A stretch of 64,000 bases of DNA, from the NCBI RefSeq assembly GCF_001571325.1, contig NZ_BCTO01000022.1, positions 124,001 through 188,000 of the forward strand, in the 5' to 3' direction. The notes beneath the pieces are model-generated. The model was not told the DNA's origin, did no database searches, and worked only from the letters and a program-made list of their open reading frames with translations. Source of the DNA: Delftia tsuruhatensis NBRC 16741. Lineage in GTDB: Bacteria > Pseudomonadota > Gammaproteobacteria > Burkholderiales > Burkholderiaceae_C. The first letter of the stretch is position 1. Every line of letters starts with the position of its first letter. Made by a program: the position numbers and the translations under genes. Below are positions 44,049 to 52,785 of this stretch, in pieces.

Positions 44049-45221
44049 ATGCCCATTGTCAAACTCAGTGCGCAGTTCGTGCGTGAAGCGGTTTGCCCGC
44101 CCGGAAAATCCAAGGTGGACTATTACGACAACGCACTCAAAGGGTTCATCCTGGAGGCTCGACCTTCAGGTGGCAAAACCTTTTACCTGCGCTATCACGA
44201 TAGCCACGGCAAGCTGCGCCAATGCAAGATCGGTGACGCTGCTGCGGTCAGCTACGACAAGGCCCGGCAGAAGGCCATGCGGTTGCGCTCGGAGGTGGAG
44301 CTGGGCGGCAATCCGCTGGAGGAGCGCCAAGCCTTGCGTGCGGTGCCGACCTTGGCCGAGTTCATCCGCGATACCTATGTGCCGCACATCCACCTGCACC
44401 GGAGGAATTTTCAGTCCACGCTGAGCTTCATCAAGTGCCATGTCCTGCCGCGTTTTGGAGCCAAGCACCTGGACGAAATCACGACCAACATGCTGGCCGA
44501 GGCTCACCAGGATCTGCGCACGAAGGGCTATGCGTTGGCTCATGCCAACAAGATACCCATCCTGTTCAAGATCATGTTCAATCTGGCGAGGAAGAAAGGC
44601 ATCCCGGGAAGTGAGTCCAACCCTGCCGACGGTGTGGTGCTGTTCAACCCGAACAACGCGAAGGAGCGGTATCTCAGCGCGGCTGAAACCCAGCGCCTGC
44701 ACGAGGCCCTGTCCCAGCGTGGTTCTCCCCAGTTGAAGAGCATCGTTGCTCTTTTGCTGCTGCTCGGATGCCGCAAGCGTGAGCTGCTGGATGCACGTTG
44801 GGAAGACGTTGATCTGGAGCGGCGCAACTGGCGCATTCCTCTTTCCAAGAGCGGGAAAGCCCGATGCATTCCGATCTCTGACAGGGCTCTGGAGGTGTTG
44901 CGGGGGCTGCCACGTTGGAGCGGATGCCCTTATGTGATTCCCAACCCGGATACCAAGCGGCCGTTTGGCAACCTGTTCTATCTCTGGGACAAGGTCCGCA
45001 AGGCGGCGGGGATCGCAGACCTGCGGATGCATGACCTGCGCCACACGTTCGCGAGCAACCTGGTGAACTCGGGGCAATCCATCTATGTGGTGAGCAAACT
45101 TCTTGGCCACTCCCAGATCAAGACCACGGCGCGCTACAGCCACTTGGCAGACGAGACGCTGATGTCTGCTGTGGATGCAGCTGCAAAAGTGGTGGACACA
45201 AGTTGGAGACCCAGTGTCTAA
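44049..45221 (+). CDS. Tyrosine-type site-specific integrase
   Basis: 390 residues. It has an N-terminal arm-binding region (VDYYDNALKGFILEARPSGGKTFYLRY), a SAM-like core-binding domain, and a catalytic domain with Arg in LLLGCRKRELLDARW (about 240), HDLRHTFAS (about 330), LGHSQIKTTARYSHL with the nucleophile Tyr near 362. AAAGGAG precedes ATG 44049. It should excise and insert the island. Its last codons and downstream arm recur at 48424-48615. Confidence 0.92.
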   Translation: MPIVKLSAQFVREAVCPPGKSKVDYYDNALKGFILEARPSGGKTFYLRYHDSHGKLRQCKIGDAAAVSYDKARQKAMRLRSEVELGGNPLEERQALRAVPTLAEFIRDTYVPHIHLHRRNFQSTLSFIKCHVLPRFGAKHLDEITTNMLAEAHQDLRTKGYALAHANKIPILFKIMFNLARKKGIPGSESNPADGVVLFNPNNAKERYLSAAETQRLHEALSQRGSPQLKSIVALLLLLGCRKRELLDARWEDVDLERRNWRIPLSKSGKARCIPISDRALEVLRGLPRWSGCPYVIPNPDTKRPFGNLFYLWDKVRKAAGIADLRMHDLRHTFASNLVNSGQSIYVVSKLLGHSQIKTTARYSHLADETLMSAVDAAAKVVDTSWRPSV

Positions 45222-45350
45222 AAAACTGCCTAAAATTTAGGCAGAAGTGACACGCCCCGCACGCGATCACCTGCCCATCGCATGGGGTTGGGAGAGGTGT
45301 GGCGACTGGGCTGCGGGCAACGGTGCCACAGTTGATCAACCGGCAACAGG
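45173..45350. repeat. Integrase tail and downstream arm, copy 1
   Basis: Covers the last 16 codons of the integrase, a perfect 19-bp palindrome (45226-45244, CTGCCTAAA arms) and about 105 bp beyond. The match to 48424-48615 is strong up to the palindrome and decays afterwards. Confidence 0.85.
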
Positions 45351-45469
45351 TCACTGTGTGGGCATGGCGTCTTCCTCTCGACGTTAACGCCTGAGCAGGT
45401 TTTCACTGGGTCAATACAGTCGCGGGCAGGTCCATTAAGATTGAGCGCGCCCTGCACGCTCTGGCAGTA

Positions 45470-45615
45470 GTGAAGGTCACATCGATGCGCGCATGCAGGA
45501 GCACAGCTGGATGCTGGAGGAGCTGCGCGTGAGCTTCTTCGCCCAGGAGCTGCGCACGCCGTACCCGGTGAGCATCAAGCGGCTGGACAAAGTCTGGCAG
45601 CAACTGCAGAACTAG
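45470..45615 (+). pseudogene. 3'-terminal fragment of an hrpA-like helicase gene
   Basis: An open frame of about 48 codons ending at TAG 45613-45615 reads IDARMQEHSWMLEELRVSFF and then AQELRTPYPVSIKRLDKVW. This closely resembles the C-terminus of ATP-dependent RNA helicase HrpA. The rest of the gene is absent. It sits just after the integrase arm, as the aceA fragment does after the second arm copy. Its stop overlaps the end of the convergent exported-protein gene. Confidence 0.7.
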
Positions 45616-46931
45616 CGCAGCATCACCAGCATCTCGACCACGCCGGTCTGGCCTTGGGGCTGGTCATGTCCATGCATGGCCTTGCCGATCACCGTCCCCG
45701 GCACCGGAGGGGTCGGCGCCCTGGCCGCATGGCCCGGGATGCTGGCCGACACCAGGAGGTCGCCGGCCTGTATGGGGCCGCCCTCCAGCGTCACCTTCAC
45801 CGGCACGCGGCCTGCCAGCGCCAGCGCGGGCAGGTTCGTGGCGTCCTGCACATCCGCATTCATCAGCACGCCGGGCCGCGTGGTCACCACGCCGGCCACC
45901 AGCGGGCTCTGCGCGCCGCTGGACAGGCGGTAGTGCAGGGGGTGGTCGGGGTCGATCTCCACCACGTCGCCGGGCTGGGGCAGCGGGCCTTGGGTGTCGA
46001 TCACCTCGGCAATGTCGGCGCCGCCGGTCTGGGTGCCGTTGTTGAAAAAGCCCCTGCCGGTCTTGTCTATGCGCGCCACTTTGGTGCCGGACGAGGTCAG
46101 CACCGCCAGGTCCTGCGTGTTGGCTCCGCCCGTCACATGCACCGCAGCGCCGCTGCCCGTGGTCGAGACCTCCAGGGTGTTGAAGGTGTTCGCCGCATTC
46201 TGGTTCTCGAAGCGGCCTGCAACCCCCTGGCCCCCATTGATTCCCACCTGGCCCAGCACGCCGATGGCTCCGTCGGCGCTGGTGACGAAGCCACGCACGC
46301 CGTAGCCGCCCGGGCCATCGTGGCGCCCCACGACGGCGCCAATGCCCTTGCACCTATCGGGCAGGACATCTTTGCAGCCGGTGCCGCTTTGCCGTCCGAC
46401 AATGGCTTCTCCAGAGGAGTTGTCGCCCACGAAGGCCGCCGAGGTGCGGACATCGGTTCTGCCATGGACGGAAAATCCTGATCCTGTATCGACCTGGATG
46501 CCGGCCCCGTTGCCTGTGTGCTGGACCCTGATGGCGGCGGCCGAATTGCCTGCTGGCAGTTGCACGCTGATGCCGCCGGCGCTGCCCGACTGGTTCAGGG
46601 CGAACAGCGGCACCACCGAACCGACCGTGGCGGAATAGGGCAGGGAAAAGCCCGTGGTCGCCGGGCAGGGCCCCACAAAGCCCAGGGTCACGTCGATGCA
46701 CATGGGCCCCGTCTGCTGGGCCAAACCCTGCCAGCCGGGCAGGGCGATGCGCCCGTCCTCCTGCACGCGCAGCCGCTGCGCGCCGCCCGCGCTGTCGGTG
46801 ACGATCAGGGAGCTGCCTGCGGACGGCTGCACCACTACATCGGCCGCCTGTGCAGGAGCGAATGCCGAGGCCATTGCGCAAACCAGGGCCAGCACCAGCG
46901 GTGGAGTGGTGCGTGAGGTGTTCAAGGGCAT
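45612..46931 (-). CDS. Exported repetitive protein with intramolecular-chaperone-like C-terminus
   Basis: 439 residues from ATG 46931. The signal peptide ends in APAQA. The middle is glycine-rich beta sequence (YGVRGFVTSADGAIGVLGQVGINGGQGVAGRFENQN). The C-terminal part (FNNGTQTGGADIAEVIDTQGPLPQPGDVVEID...PVKVTLEGGPIQAGDLLVSA) resembles the C-terminal domains of phage-tail and cell-surface fibres. Probably secreted or surface-exposed; function unknown. Confidence 0.65.
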   Translation of the reverse strand: MPLNTSRTTPPLVLALVCAMASAFAPAQAADVVVQPSAGSSLIVTDSAGGAQRLRVQEDGRIALPGWQGLAQQTGPMCIDVTLGFVGPCPATTGFSLPYSATVGSVVPLFALNQSGSAGGISVQLPAGNSAAAIRVQHTGNGAGIQVDTGSGFSVHGRTDVRTSAAFVGDNSSGEAIVGRQSGTGCKDVLPDRCKGIGAVVGRHDGPGGYGVRGFVTSADGAIGVLGQVGINGGQGVAGRFENQNAANTFNTLEVSTTGSGAAVHVTGGANTQDLAVLTSSGTKVARIDKTGRGFFNNGTQTGGADIAEVIDTQGPLPQPGDVVEIDPDHPLHYRLSSGAQSPLVAGVVTTRPGVLMNADVQDATNLPALALAGRVPVKVTLEGGPIQAGDLLVSASIPGHAARAPTPPVPGTVIGKAMHGHDQPQGQTGVVEMLVMLR

Positions 46932-46960
46932 GTTGGTCTTCCTTTTTCTGGGTAGGGGGT

Positions 46961-47281
46961 TCATTGCCCCGTCGCTTCGGCGGGACTGTCTGAGGCCAGT
47001 GGCTGGGGCGCCTGCATCAGCCGGGGCATGCTCCGGGCCTCGACCCGAGCACGGGCGCGTTCGCTGTCCAGGGTCTCCAGGCCTTGCTCCGATGCCAGCA
47101 CGCTGGATTCCTGCGATGTTTCGTTCACCGCCCGTTGTGCGGCCTGCGCTGTGTATGGGTGCTCTGCGGGTGCCTGCTCGGAGGCAAGCAGTCCGGATGG
47201 CTGGGCAAAGGCCGCTGGGCTGGCGCAACCCCCGATGAACAGGATTAGCGCCGCGATGGCCTGGGATGGCATGCAATGCAT
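46961..47281 (-). CDS. Small putative lipoprotein
   Basis: 106 residues. The opening MHCMPSQAIAALILFIGGCASPAAFAQ has a lipobox (IGGC). The mature part is polar and disorder-like (AQRAVNETSQESSVLASEQGLETLDSERARARVEARSM). The start is uncertain (ATG 47281 or 47272). It lies between the two exported-protein genes on the same strand and probably belongs to their operon. Confidence 0.6.
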   Translation of the reverse strand: MHCMPSQAIAALILFIGGCASPAAFAQPSGLLASEQAPAEHPYTAQAAQRAVNETSQESSVLASEQGLETLDSERARARVEARSMPRLMQAPQPLASDSPAEATGQ

Positions 47282-47319
47282 GGAAATCTTTCTGCAGCGC
47301 TGTGGCGCCGTTGTGTGGG

Positions 47320-48150
47320 CTAGAACCGGCGTAGGGGGCTGCGCTGTGGCTTGCGGCGCAGGGCCGCCATGCGTGCCATGCCGGCCAGTGCCAGCAGCGC
47401 TCCCAGCGTGGCGGTCCACGCAATGGAAAGGGAAGGAACGCGCCGTATGTCGCTGCCGCCGCTGCCGCCGCTGCCGCCGCCCTGGTCCTGTCCCTGCGCA
47501 TCGAACTGGAACCAGCGGAACAGATTGCCGCTGGCCTGGGACTGGAACTGGTCCGGCTTGCCAAAGGCCAATACCTCGCTCGTGGCCCGGTTGTCGGCCA
47601 CATCTACGAACTGCACGCTTTGCTGGGCCGTGGCCGACAGCTGTGCCGCCGTCCCTGCGGCCGAGCTGCGCAGCCTGAGCAACCGGCCCTGTGCGCCCTG
47701 CAGCGTGAGCTGGCCCAGCACCGTCGTGCTCTGGCCTGCCGCCAGCTCCAGGGTCTTGCCCGTGCCGCTGGTCACGGACAGGTGGTTGAACACCGTGCCA
47801 CCGCTCACGCGCGATATGCTGTGCGCGCAGCTGTCCATGATGGACACGGTGGAACCCCCGGCATCGAAGCTGCCGCTGCGCACAAAATCCCCGGACAGCG
47901 CCACCTGCGCCGTTCCGGCCTGCAGCCCGCCTGCAGCTCCAATGTTCAGAGTGGCGATGCCGTTCAATGTCGATGCCGATGCTGCGGCCGATCCGTTCAC
48001 ATGCAGGTCCGCGCAGCCCAGCCTCACCGTGGCATCTCCGAAGTCCACGCGTGAGCCTGCTCCCACCTGCAGCTGCGCAGCCTGCGCAAGCGGTGAAAGA
48101 CACAGCAGGCTGCAGCACAGCAGCTGCCGCAACTGCTGCGCCGGCCGCAT
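47320..48150 (-). CDS. Exported protein with IPTL-CTERM-like sorting tail
   Basis: 276 residues from ATG 48150; ATG 48198 is possible. A signal peptide (QLLCCSLLCLSPLAQA) leads into a beta-rich domain with cysteines. After a glycine-rich linker (GGGSGGSGGS) the end reads VPSLSIAWTATLGALLALAGMARMAALRRK: a P-S-L box, a membrane helix and a basic cluster. That is the architecture of IPTL-CTERM surface-sorting tails, in variant form. Confidence 0.65.
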   Translation of the reverse strand: MRPAQQLRQLLCCSLLCLSPLAQAAQLQVGAGSRVDFGDATVRLGCADLHVNGSAAASASTLNGIATLNIGAAGGLQAGTAQVALSGDFVRSGSFDAGGSTVSIMDSCAHSISRVSGGTVFNHLSVTSGTGKTLELAAGQSTTVLGQLTLQGAQGRLLRLRSSAAGTAAQLSATAQQSVQFVDVADNRATSEVLAFGKPDQFQSQASGNLFRWFQFDAQGQDQGGGSGGSGGSDIRRVPSLSIAWTATLGALLALAGMARMAALRRKPQRSPLRRF

Positions 48151-48714
48151 CGGCCCTAGTCGCGTGAAGAAATCCGTCTGTCCCACCTGGCTCCCCATGT
48201 GTCTCATCTGATGCATCTGCCTGCGCAGCTCCAAAGAGAGGTGCGATGCCCTCAAAACCTGAAGCATCGGCGCGGCCCATTAGAGCGATGCAGTGCCGTT
48301 TGTGCTATCACTGAGATTGGGTATTTTTCAAAGGAGGGGGCATCTGTGCAGAACCTGCACAGATGCAGGCCGCACGATGGCGTTGTGGCGCAGCCTGTGC
48401 GTTACTAGACTGCGGGCATCATGGGATGCAGCGGCAAAAGTGATGGAAACAAGTTGGAGACCCAGTGTCTAAAAAAACTGCCTAAAATTTAGGCAGAAGT
48501 GGCGCACCCCGGACGCGATCACCTGCCCATCGTATGGGGTTGGGAGGGGCGTGGGAGCTGGGCTGCCCCACTATCGGCAGGGCAAGGGTGCAGCAGTCGC
48601 TCAACCGGCAACGGGCCACCTTGGCGGCTTGGGGCATTGTTGGGTGGGTGTGAAGAGCAGACACGAAAAATGGAAAAACCCGTTGAAAATCTGCTACTTA
48701 CAGTATTGCTGGAA
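48151..48714. other. Gene-free junction at the island's right end
   Basis: 564 bp. 48199-48423 holds the leader of the IPTL-type gene, including a TGCAGAACCTGCA palindrome near 48345. 48424-48615 is the second integrase-tail/arm copy. 48616-48714 is AT-richer sequence with no gene. The aceA fragment starts at 48715. Confidence 0.6.
48424..48615. repeat. Integrase tail and downstream arm, copy 2 (relic)
   Basis: Repeats the end of the integrase gene (codons decayed) and its arm, with the same 19-bp palindrome at 48478-48496. No integrase body is attached, so it is a scar of a second element or of a duplicated end. Confidence 0.85.
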
Positions 48715-48947
48715 GGTTCAACACCTTCAAGTTTGCCCACGCCTACGCCAACGGCGAAGGCATGAAGCACTACGTGAACATGGTGCAGGAGCCCGAATTC
48801 GCAGCCCGCGAACAAGGCTACACCTTCGTGTCTCACCAGCAGGAAGTGGGCGCAGGCTACTTCGACGACGTGACCACGGTGATCCAGGGTGGCTCGTCCA
48901 GCGTCAAGGCACTGACCGGCTCCACGGAAGAGGAGCAATTCCACTGA
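48715..48947 (+). pseudogene. aceA: Truncated 3' fragment of aceA
   Basis: Identical to the last 233 bp of the intact aceA. An internal ATG (48762) opens 61 codons, but it lacks a ribosome site of its own and most of the enzyme, including the catalytic loop. Interpreted as the original chromosomal 3' end displaced by island insertion, or the reverse. Confidence 0.85.
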
Positions 48948-49035
48948 AGCGCGGCTTCGGTGAGTGCAACTTCAGGTAGATAGGGGTGAAAAAGCGTCCG
49001 GGGCCTTGTGCTTCGGGCGCTTTTTCTTTGCTGGG
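48715..49035. repeat. Right copy of 321-bp direct repeat (aceA 3' end plus terminator)
   Basis: Contains 77 in-frame aceA codons with the stop at 48945-48947, without promoter or start context, then the terminator at 48991-49025. It is a non-functional gene fragment. The following sequence leads straight into the thrS leader. Confidence 0.92.
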
Positions 49036-49081
49036 GTTAAAATGCAAGGAGTTTTCAACTGACAAGGGCGAGAAAGGCATC

Positions 49082-49129
49082 ATGGTTATGACACCGCGAA
49101 CTACATCGGAGATGTACACCGGCCGCTAG
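49082..49129 (+). CDS. thrS leader peptide
   Basis: The 15-residue peptide [15 protein letters not shown] has four threonine codons, two of them adjacent (ACT ACA, 49100-49105). GAGAAAGG precedes the ATG. It lies 119 bp before thrS and directly upstream of a terminator. Slow translation at the Thr codons would signal low charged tRNA-Thr, as in classical attenuation. Too short to be seen by ordinary gene finders. Confidence 0.7.
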   Translation: MVMTPRTTSEMYTGR

Positions 49130-49172
49130 CGGCTGGCGGTTCGCGCCTGCACGAGATTCACTCGACCCCAAC

Positions 49173-49201
49173 AAAGCGCGGACCAGGCTCCGCGCTTTTT
49201 T
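49173..49201 (+). terminator. Attenuator terminator before thrS
   Basis: Perfect stem AAAGCGCGGA / TCCGCGCTTT, six-base loop, T6 tail. It lies 48 bp before the thrS start, so it ends only leader transcripts. Confidence 0.85.
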
Positions 49202-49248
49202 GCTTTTGGGGGATGGCGCACCCCCTGAGAAATATTTTTAGGAATCCC

Positions 49249-51180
49249 ATGATCCACATTACGCTTCCCGATGGTTCGCAACGCGAGTATCCCGGTCCGG
49301 TCACCGTGGCCGAAGTGGCTGCATCGATAGGCACGGGCCTTGCCAAGGCTGCACTGGCTGGCAAGGTTGGCACGGGCGACGACGCCAAGGTGGTGGACAC
49401 CAGCTTTGTGATCGACAAGGACATGCCCCTGTCCATCGTGACGGCCAAGGATGCAGATGGCCTGGACGTGATCCGTCATTCGACGGCCCACTTGCTGGCC
49501 TACGCCGTCAAGGATCTGTTTCCTGACGCCCAGGTCACCATCGGCCCCGTCATCGAGAATGGCTTCTACTACGACTTCTCGTACAAGCGTCCTTTCACGC
49601 CCGAGGACCTGGTCGCCATCGAAAAACGCATGGCCGAGCTGGCTGCCAAGGACGAGCCCGTGGTGCGCCGCGTGCTGCCGCGCGACGAGGCCGTGGCCTA
49701 CTTCAAGGGCATGGGCGAGAACTACAAGGCCGAGATCATCGCCAGCATCCCCTCGAACGAGGATGTGAGCCTGTACCGCGAAGGCGGTTTCGAGGATCTG
49801 TGCCGCGGCCCGCACGTGCCGAGCACCGGCAAGCTCAAGTTCTTCAAGCTGATGAAGGTGGCTGGCGCCTACTGGCGCGGTGACCATCGCAACGAGATGC
49901 TGCAGCGCGTGTACGGCACGGCCTGGGCTACCAAGGACGACCTGCAGCAGTACCTGCACATGCTGGAGGAGGCCGAAAAGCGCGACCACCGCAAGCTGGG
50001 TCGTGAACTGGATCTGTTCCACATCGACGAGCATTCGCCAGGCACCGTGTTCTGGCATCCGAAGGGTTGGGCTTTGTGGCAAGAGGTCGAGCAGTACATG
50101 CGCCGCGTGTACCGCGACAACGGCTACCAGGAGGTCAAGGGTCCGCAGATCCTGGACAAGACCCTGTGGGAGAAGACCGGCCACTGGGACAAGTACCGCG
50201 AGAACATGTTCACGACCGAGTCGGAAAAGCGCGACTATGCGCTCAAGCCGATGAACTGCCCCGGCCACATCCTGATCTTCAAGCAGGGCATCAAGAGCTA
50301 CCGCGACCTGCCGCTGCGCTACGGCGAGTTCGGCCAGTGCCACCGCAACGAGCCCACGGGCGGTCTGCACGGCATCATGCGCGTGCGCGGCTTCACGCAG
50401 GATGACGGCCACGTCTTCTGCACCGAAGACCAGATCCAGCCCGAGGTGCTGGCTTTCACCACGCTGCTGCAAAAGGTCTACGCGGACTTCGGTTTCAGCG
50501 ACATCATCTACAAGGTCGCCACGCGCCCCGAGGCGCGCATCGGCTCCGATGAAAGCTGGGACAAGGCGGAGGCCGCGCTGATCAACAGCCTGGAGGCTTC
50601 GGGCTGCGAGTACGTGATCTCGCCCGGCGATGGCGCGTTCTACGGTCCCAAGATCGAGTACACGCTCAAGGACGCCATCGGTCGCCAGTGGCAGTGCGGC
50701 ACCATCCAGGTCGACTTCTCCATGCCCGAGCGCCTGGATGCGGAATACGTGGGTGAAGACGGCGATCGCCATCGCCCCGTGATGCTGCACCGTGCCATCG
50801 TCGGCAGCCTGGAGCGTTTCATCGGCATCCTCATCGAGCAGCATGCCGGTGCCATGCCGACATGGCTGGCTCCTGTTCAGGCGGCCGTGCTCAATATCAC
50901 TGACGCGCAGGCGGACTATGTGCGGGAAGTCGCGCAAAAGCTGCAAAAAGCATTTCCGAATCAAGGCCTTAGGGTGGCGACAGATCTGCGCAACGAAAAG
51001 ATTACGTATAAAATACGGGAGCATTCGTTGCAAAAGCTGCCTTACATCCTTGTTGCAGGCGACAAGGAGAAGGCCGCTGGTGCAGTGGCAGTGCGCGCAC
51101 GGGGCAACAAGGACCTCGGAGTGATGTCGGTCGACGCGTTCATTGAACTCGTGGCCAAGGACATCGCGGCGAAGGCCTGA
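49249..51180 (+). CDS. thrS: Threonine--tRNA ligase
   Basis: 643 residues. It has TGS domain ([24 protein letters not shown]), the editing domain with [11 protein letters not shown], and the class II catalytic core ([11 protein letters not shown], motif 2 [29 protein letters not shown], motif 3 near [13 protein letters not shown]), then the anticodon-binding domain. It charges tRNA-Thr. ATG 49249 follows AGGA. First gene of the thrS-infC-rpmI-rplT-pheST-ihfA block, under the leader attenuator. Confidence 0.97.
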   Translation: MIHITLPDGSQREYPGPVTVAEVAASIGTGLAKAALAGKVGTGDDAKVVDTSFVIDKDMPLSIVTAKDADGLDVIRHSTAHLLAYAVKDLFPDAQVTIGPVIENGFYYDFSYKRPFTPEDLVAIEKRMAELAAKDEPVVRRVLPRDEAVAYFKGMGENYKAEIIASIPSNEDVSLYREGGFEDLCRGPHVPSTGKLKFFKLMKVAGAYWRGDHRNEMLQRVYGTAWATKDDLQQYLHMLEEAEKRDHRKLGRELDLFHIDEHSPGTVFWHPKGWALWQEVEQYMRRVYRDNGYQEVKGPQILDKTLWEKTGHWDKYRENMFTTESEKRDYALKPMNCPGHILIFKQGIKSYRDLPLRYGEFGQCHRNEPTGGLHGIMRVRGFTQDDGHVFCTEDQIQPEVLAFTTLLQKVYADFGFSDIIYKVATRPEARIGSDESWDKAEAALINSLEASGCEYVISPGDGAFYGPKIEYTLKDAIGRQWQCGTIQVDFSMPERLDAEYVGEDGDRHRPVMLHRAIVGSLERFIGILIEQHAGAMPTWLAPVQAAVLNITDAQADYVREVAQKLQKAFPNQGLRVATDLRNEKITYKIREHSLQKLPYILVAGDKEKAAGAVAVRARGNKDLGVMSVDAFIELVAKDIAAKA

Positions 51181-51270
51181 CGGAGCATCTCCAAAGGCGT
51201 TAGCCGTTTGGCGTGTACTGCACACAAGCGGCTACGCTGTTGTAGCAACTTAAATCCAAGGGTGAGAACC

Positions 51271-51882
51271 ATAGCTACTGAATTTCGTGATCGGCGCCAC
51301 CGTGAAGAGCGCAAGCATCGTCTCAACCGTGAAATCATGGCGCCTGAAGTGCGTCTGTCCGGCCCGGAGAACGAGCCGCTGGGCATCGTGCCTCTGCAGG
51401 AAGCGCTGCGCATGGCGGGCGAGTTGGACGTGGACCTGGTGGAAATCGCCGCCACGGCCACTCCGCCTGTCTGCCGGTTGATGGACTATGGCAAGTTCAA
51501 GTACCTTGAACAGAAGAAGGCTGCCGAAGCCAAGGCCAAGCAGACCGTCATCGAAATCAAGGAAGTGAAATTCCGCCCTGGTACCGACGACGGCGACTAC
51601 AACATCAAGCTGCGCAACATCCGCCGATTCCTGGCCGATGGTGACAAGTGCAAGATCACGCTGCGTTTCCGCGGCCGTGAAATCACGCACCAGCAGATCG
51701 GTCTGGACCTGCTGAACCGTCTGCGTGACGATCTGGCGGACTCCATCCAGGTGGAGCAGTTCCCCAAGCTCGAAGGCCGCCAGATGGTGATGATGATCGC
51801 CCCTGCGCGCAAGAAGCCCACCACCGGTGGCAAACCGCAAGCAGAGGTTTCTGCTGCACCTGCGGTGGCTGATAAGGCATAA
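51271..51882 (+). CDS. infC: Translation initiation factor IF-3
   Basis: 203 residues, starting at a rare ATA codon (51271-51273), with AAGGGTGAG just upstream. The protein begins [21 protein letters not shown] and contains the standard [15 protein letters not shown] and [24 protein letters not shown] segments. Rare start codons are a hallmark of infC and allow IF-3 to limit its own synthesis. The alanine-rich tail is typical of this order. Confidence 0.93.
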   Translation: MATEFRDRRHREERKHRLNREIMAPEVRLSGPENEPLGIVPLQEALRMAGELDVDLVEIAATATPPVCRLMDYGKFKYLEQKKAAEAKAKQTVIEIKEVKFRPGTDDGDYNIKLRNIRRFLADGDKCKITLRFRGREITHQQIGLDLLNRLRDDLADSIQVEQFPKLEGRQMVMMIAPARKKPTTGGKPQAEVSAAPAVADKA

Positions 51883-52085
51883 TCGCGGTTTCGCCCTTCG
51901 CTGAGGGGCGACAGAATTTGCAGGCCTTGCGCGAGTCGATTGCGCGGGGCGTGCGATGCAAGGGACATGGTATCCATGTCCCTTGTTCTTGCCGGCCTCC
52001 GGGCTGGCACAGAAGTGTCTCGGGGCCAGCAAGTGCGCGCAGTGTTGCGAGCCGCCTCACGAGCACAAACAACAGGAGCATTCAA

Positions 52086-52289
52086 ATGCCCAAAATGAAG
52101 ACCAAGAGCAGCGCGAAGAAGCGTTTTCGCGTTCGTCCCGGTGGCACCGTCAAGCGCGGTCAAGCCTTCAAGCGTCACATCTTGACCAAGAAGACCACCA
52201 AGAACAAGCGTCACCTGCGTGGTGCAGTGTCTGTGCATGAGACCAACATGGGCTCGATCGCACAAATGCTGCCGATGGCTGGCCTGTAA
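52086..52289 (+). CDS. rpmI: 50S ribosomal protein L35
   Basis: 67 residues, basic. It opens [20 protein letters not shown] and carries the [22 protein letters not shown] core. CAGGAG lies upstream. It follows infC by about 200 bp, the usual place of this gene. Confidence 0.96.
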   Translation: MPKMKTKSSAKKRFRVRPGGTVKRGQAFKRHILTKKTTKNKRHLRGAVSVHETNMGSIAQMLPMAGL

Positions 52290-52315
52290 TTCACTGACGA
52301 ACAAGGAGAAAACAC

Positions 52316-52675
52316 ATGCCTCGCGTCAAACGTGGTGTAACGGCCCGCGCCCGTCACAAAAAAGTTCTGGCCCTTTCCAAGGGTTTCCGCGGCCGCCGCG
52401 GCAATGTCTTCCGCATCGCCAAGCAGGCGGTGATGAAGGCTGGGCAATATGCCTACCGTGACCGCCGTGCCAAGAAGCGCGTGTTCCGCCGTCTGTGGAT
52501 CGCCCGTATCAACGCCGCTGCACGTGAACTGGGCCTGACCTACAGCCAGTTCGCCAACGGCCTGAAGAAGGCAGCCATCGAGATCGACCGCAAGATGCTG
52601 GCCGATATCGCGGTGCACGACAAGGCTGCGTTTAGCAGCATCGTTGATCAAGTCAAGGCCAAGCTGGCTGCTTGA
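52316..52675 (+). CDS. rplT: 50S ribosomal protein L20
   Basis: 119 residues. [51 protein letters not shown] is the standard L20 start. It binds 23S rRNA early in assembly; in E. coli it also represses rpmI-rplT translation. It is 26 bp after rpmI with AAGGAG. Confidence 0.97.
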   Translation: MPRVKRGVTARARHKKVLALSKGFRGRRGNVFRIAKQAVMKAGQYAYRDRRAKKRVFRRLWIARINAAARELGLTYSQFANGLKKAAIEIDRKMLADIAVHDKAAFSSIVDQVKAKLAA

Positions 52676-52785
52676 GATAACGGTCTGCGGCCATCCTCGT
52701 GATGGTCTGCAGCGCAAACAGCAAGGGCTAGGGCTTGAAAAGGCTGCTAGCCCTTGTTTCTTTTCACAGTCGATAAAGAGTCGAT

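Larger units (their letters stand above)
30773..48714. mobile_element. Integrated genomic island at the 3' end of aceA
   Basis: About 17.9 kb between the two 321-bp repeats. It differs from its flanks by long AT-rich stretches, orphan genes, a SIR2-HerA defence pair, a primase-type DUF3631 ATPase and a tyrosine integrase near the right end. The right part (about 45.2-48.7 kb) is itself flanked by duplicated integrase-tail sequence, so the island is composite. Boundaries follow the repeat edges and are inferred. Confidence 0.8.
49082..49201 (+). promoter_or_regulatory. Threonine attenuator of the thrS operon
   Basis: Four pairing segments are visible. 1: CGCGAAC (49095-49101) inside the leader peptide. 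2: GGTTCGCGCC (49138-49147). 3: AGCGCGGACC (49175-49184). 4: TCCGCGCT (49189-49196). Segment 2 can pair with 1 (7 bp) or with 3 (9 bp including one G-U); 3 pairs with 4 as a 10-bp terminator stem. Stalling at ACT-ACA would mask segment 1 and free 2 to break the terminator. Confidence 0.72.

Noticed and set aside
45226..45244. 19-bp palindrome as a plain integrase terminator
   Set aside because: It lacks a T-run and is conserved in both arm copies, so a recombination role is equally likely; reported inside the repeat instead.
48762..48947. Independent 61-codon gene
   Set aside because: Identical to the end of aceA; a displaced gene fragment rather than a new gene.
49126..51225. 699-codon reverse-strand frame across thrS
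   Set aside because: Shadow of thrS, with no ribosome site or family resemblance.
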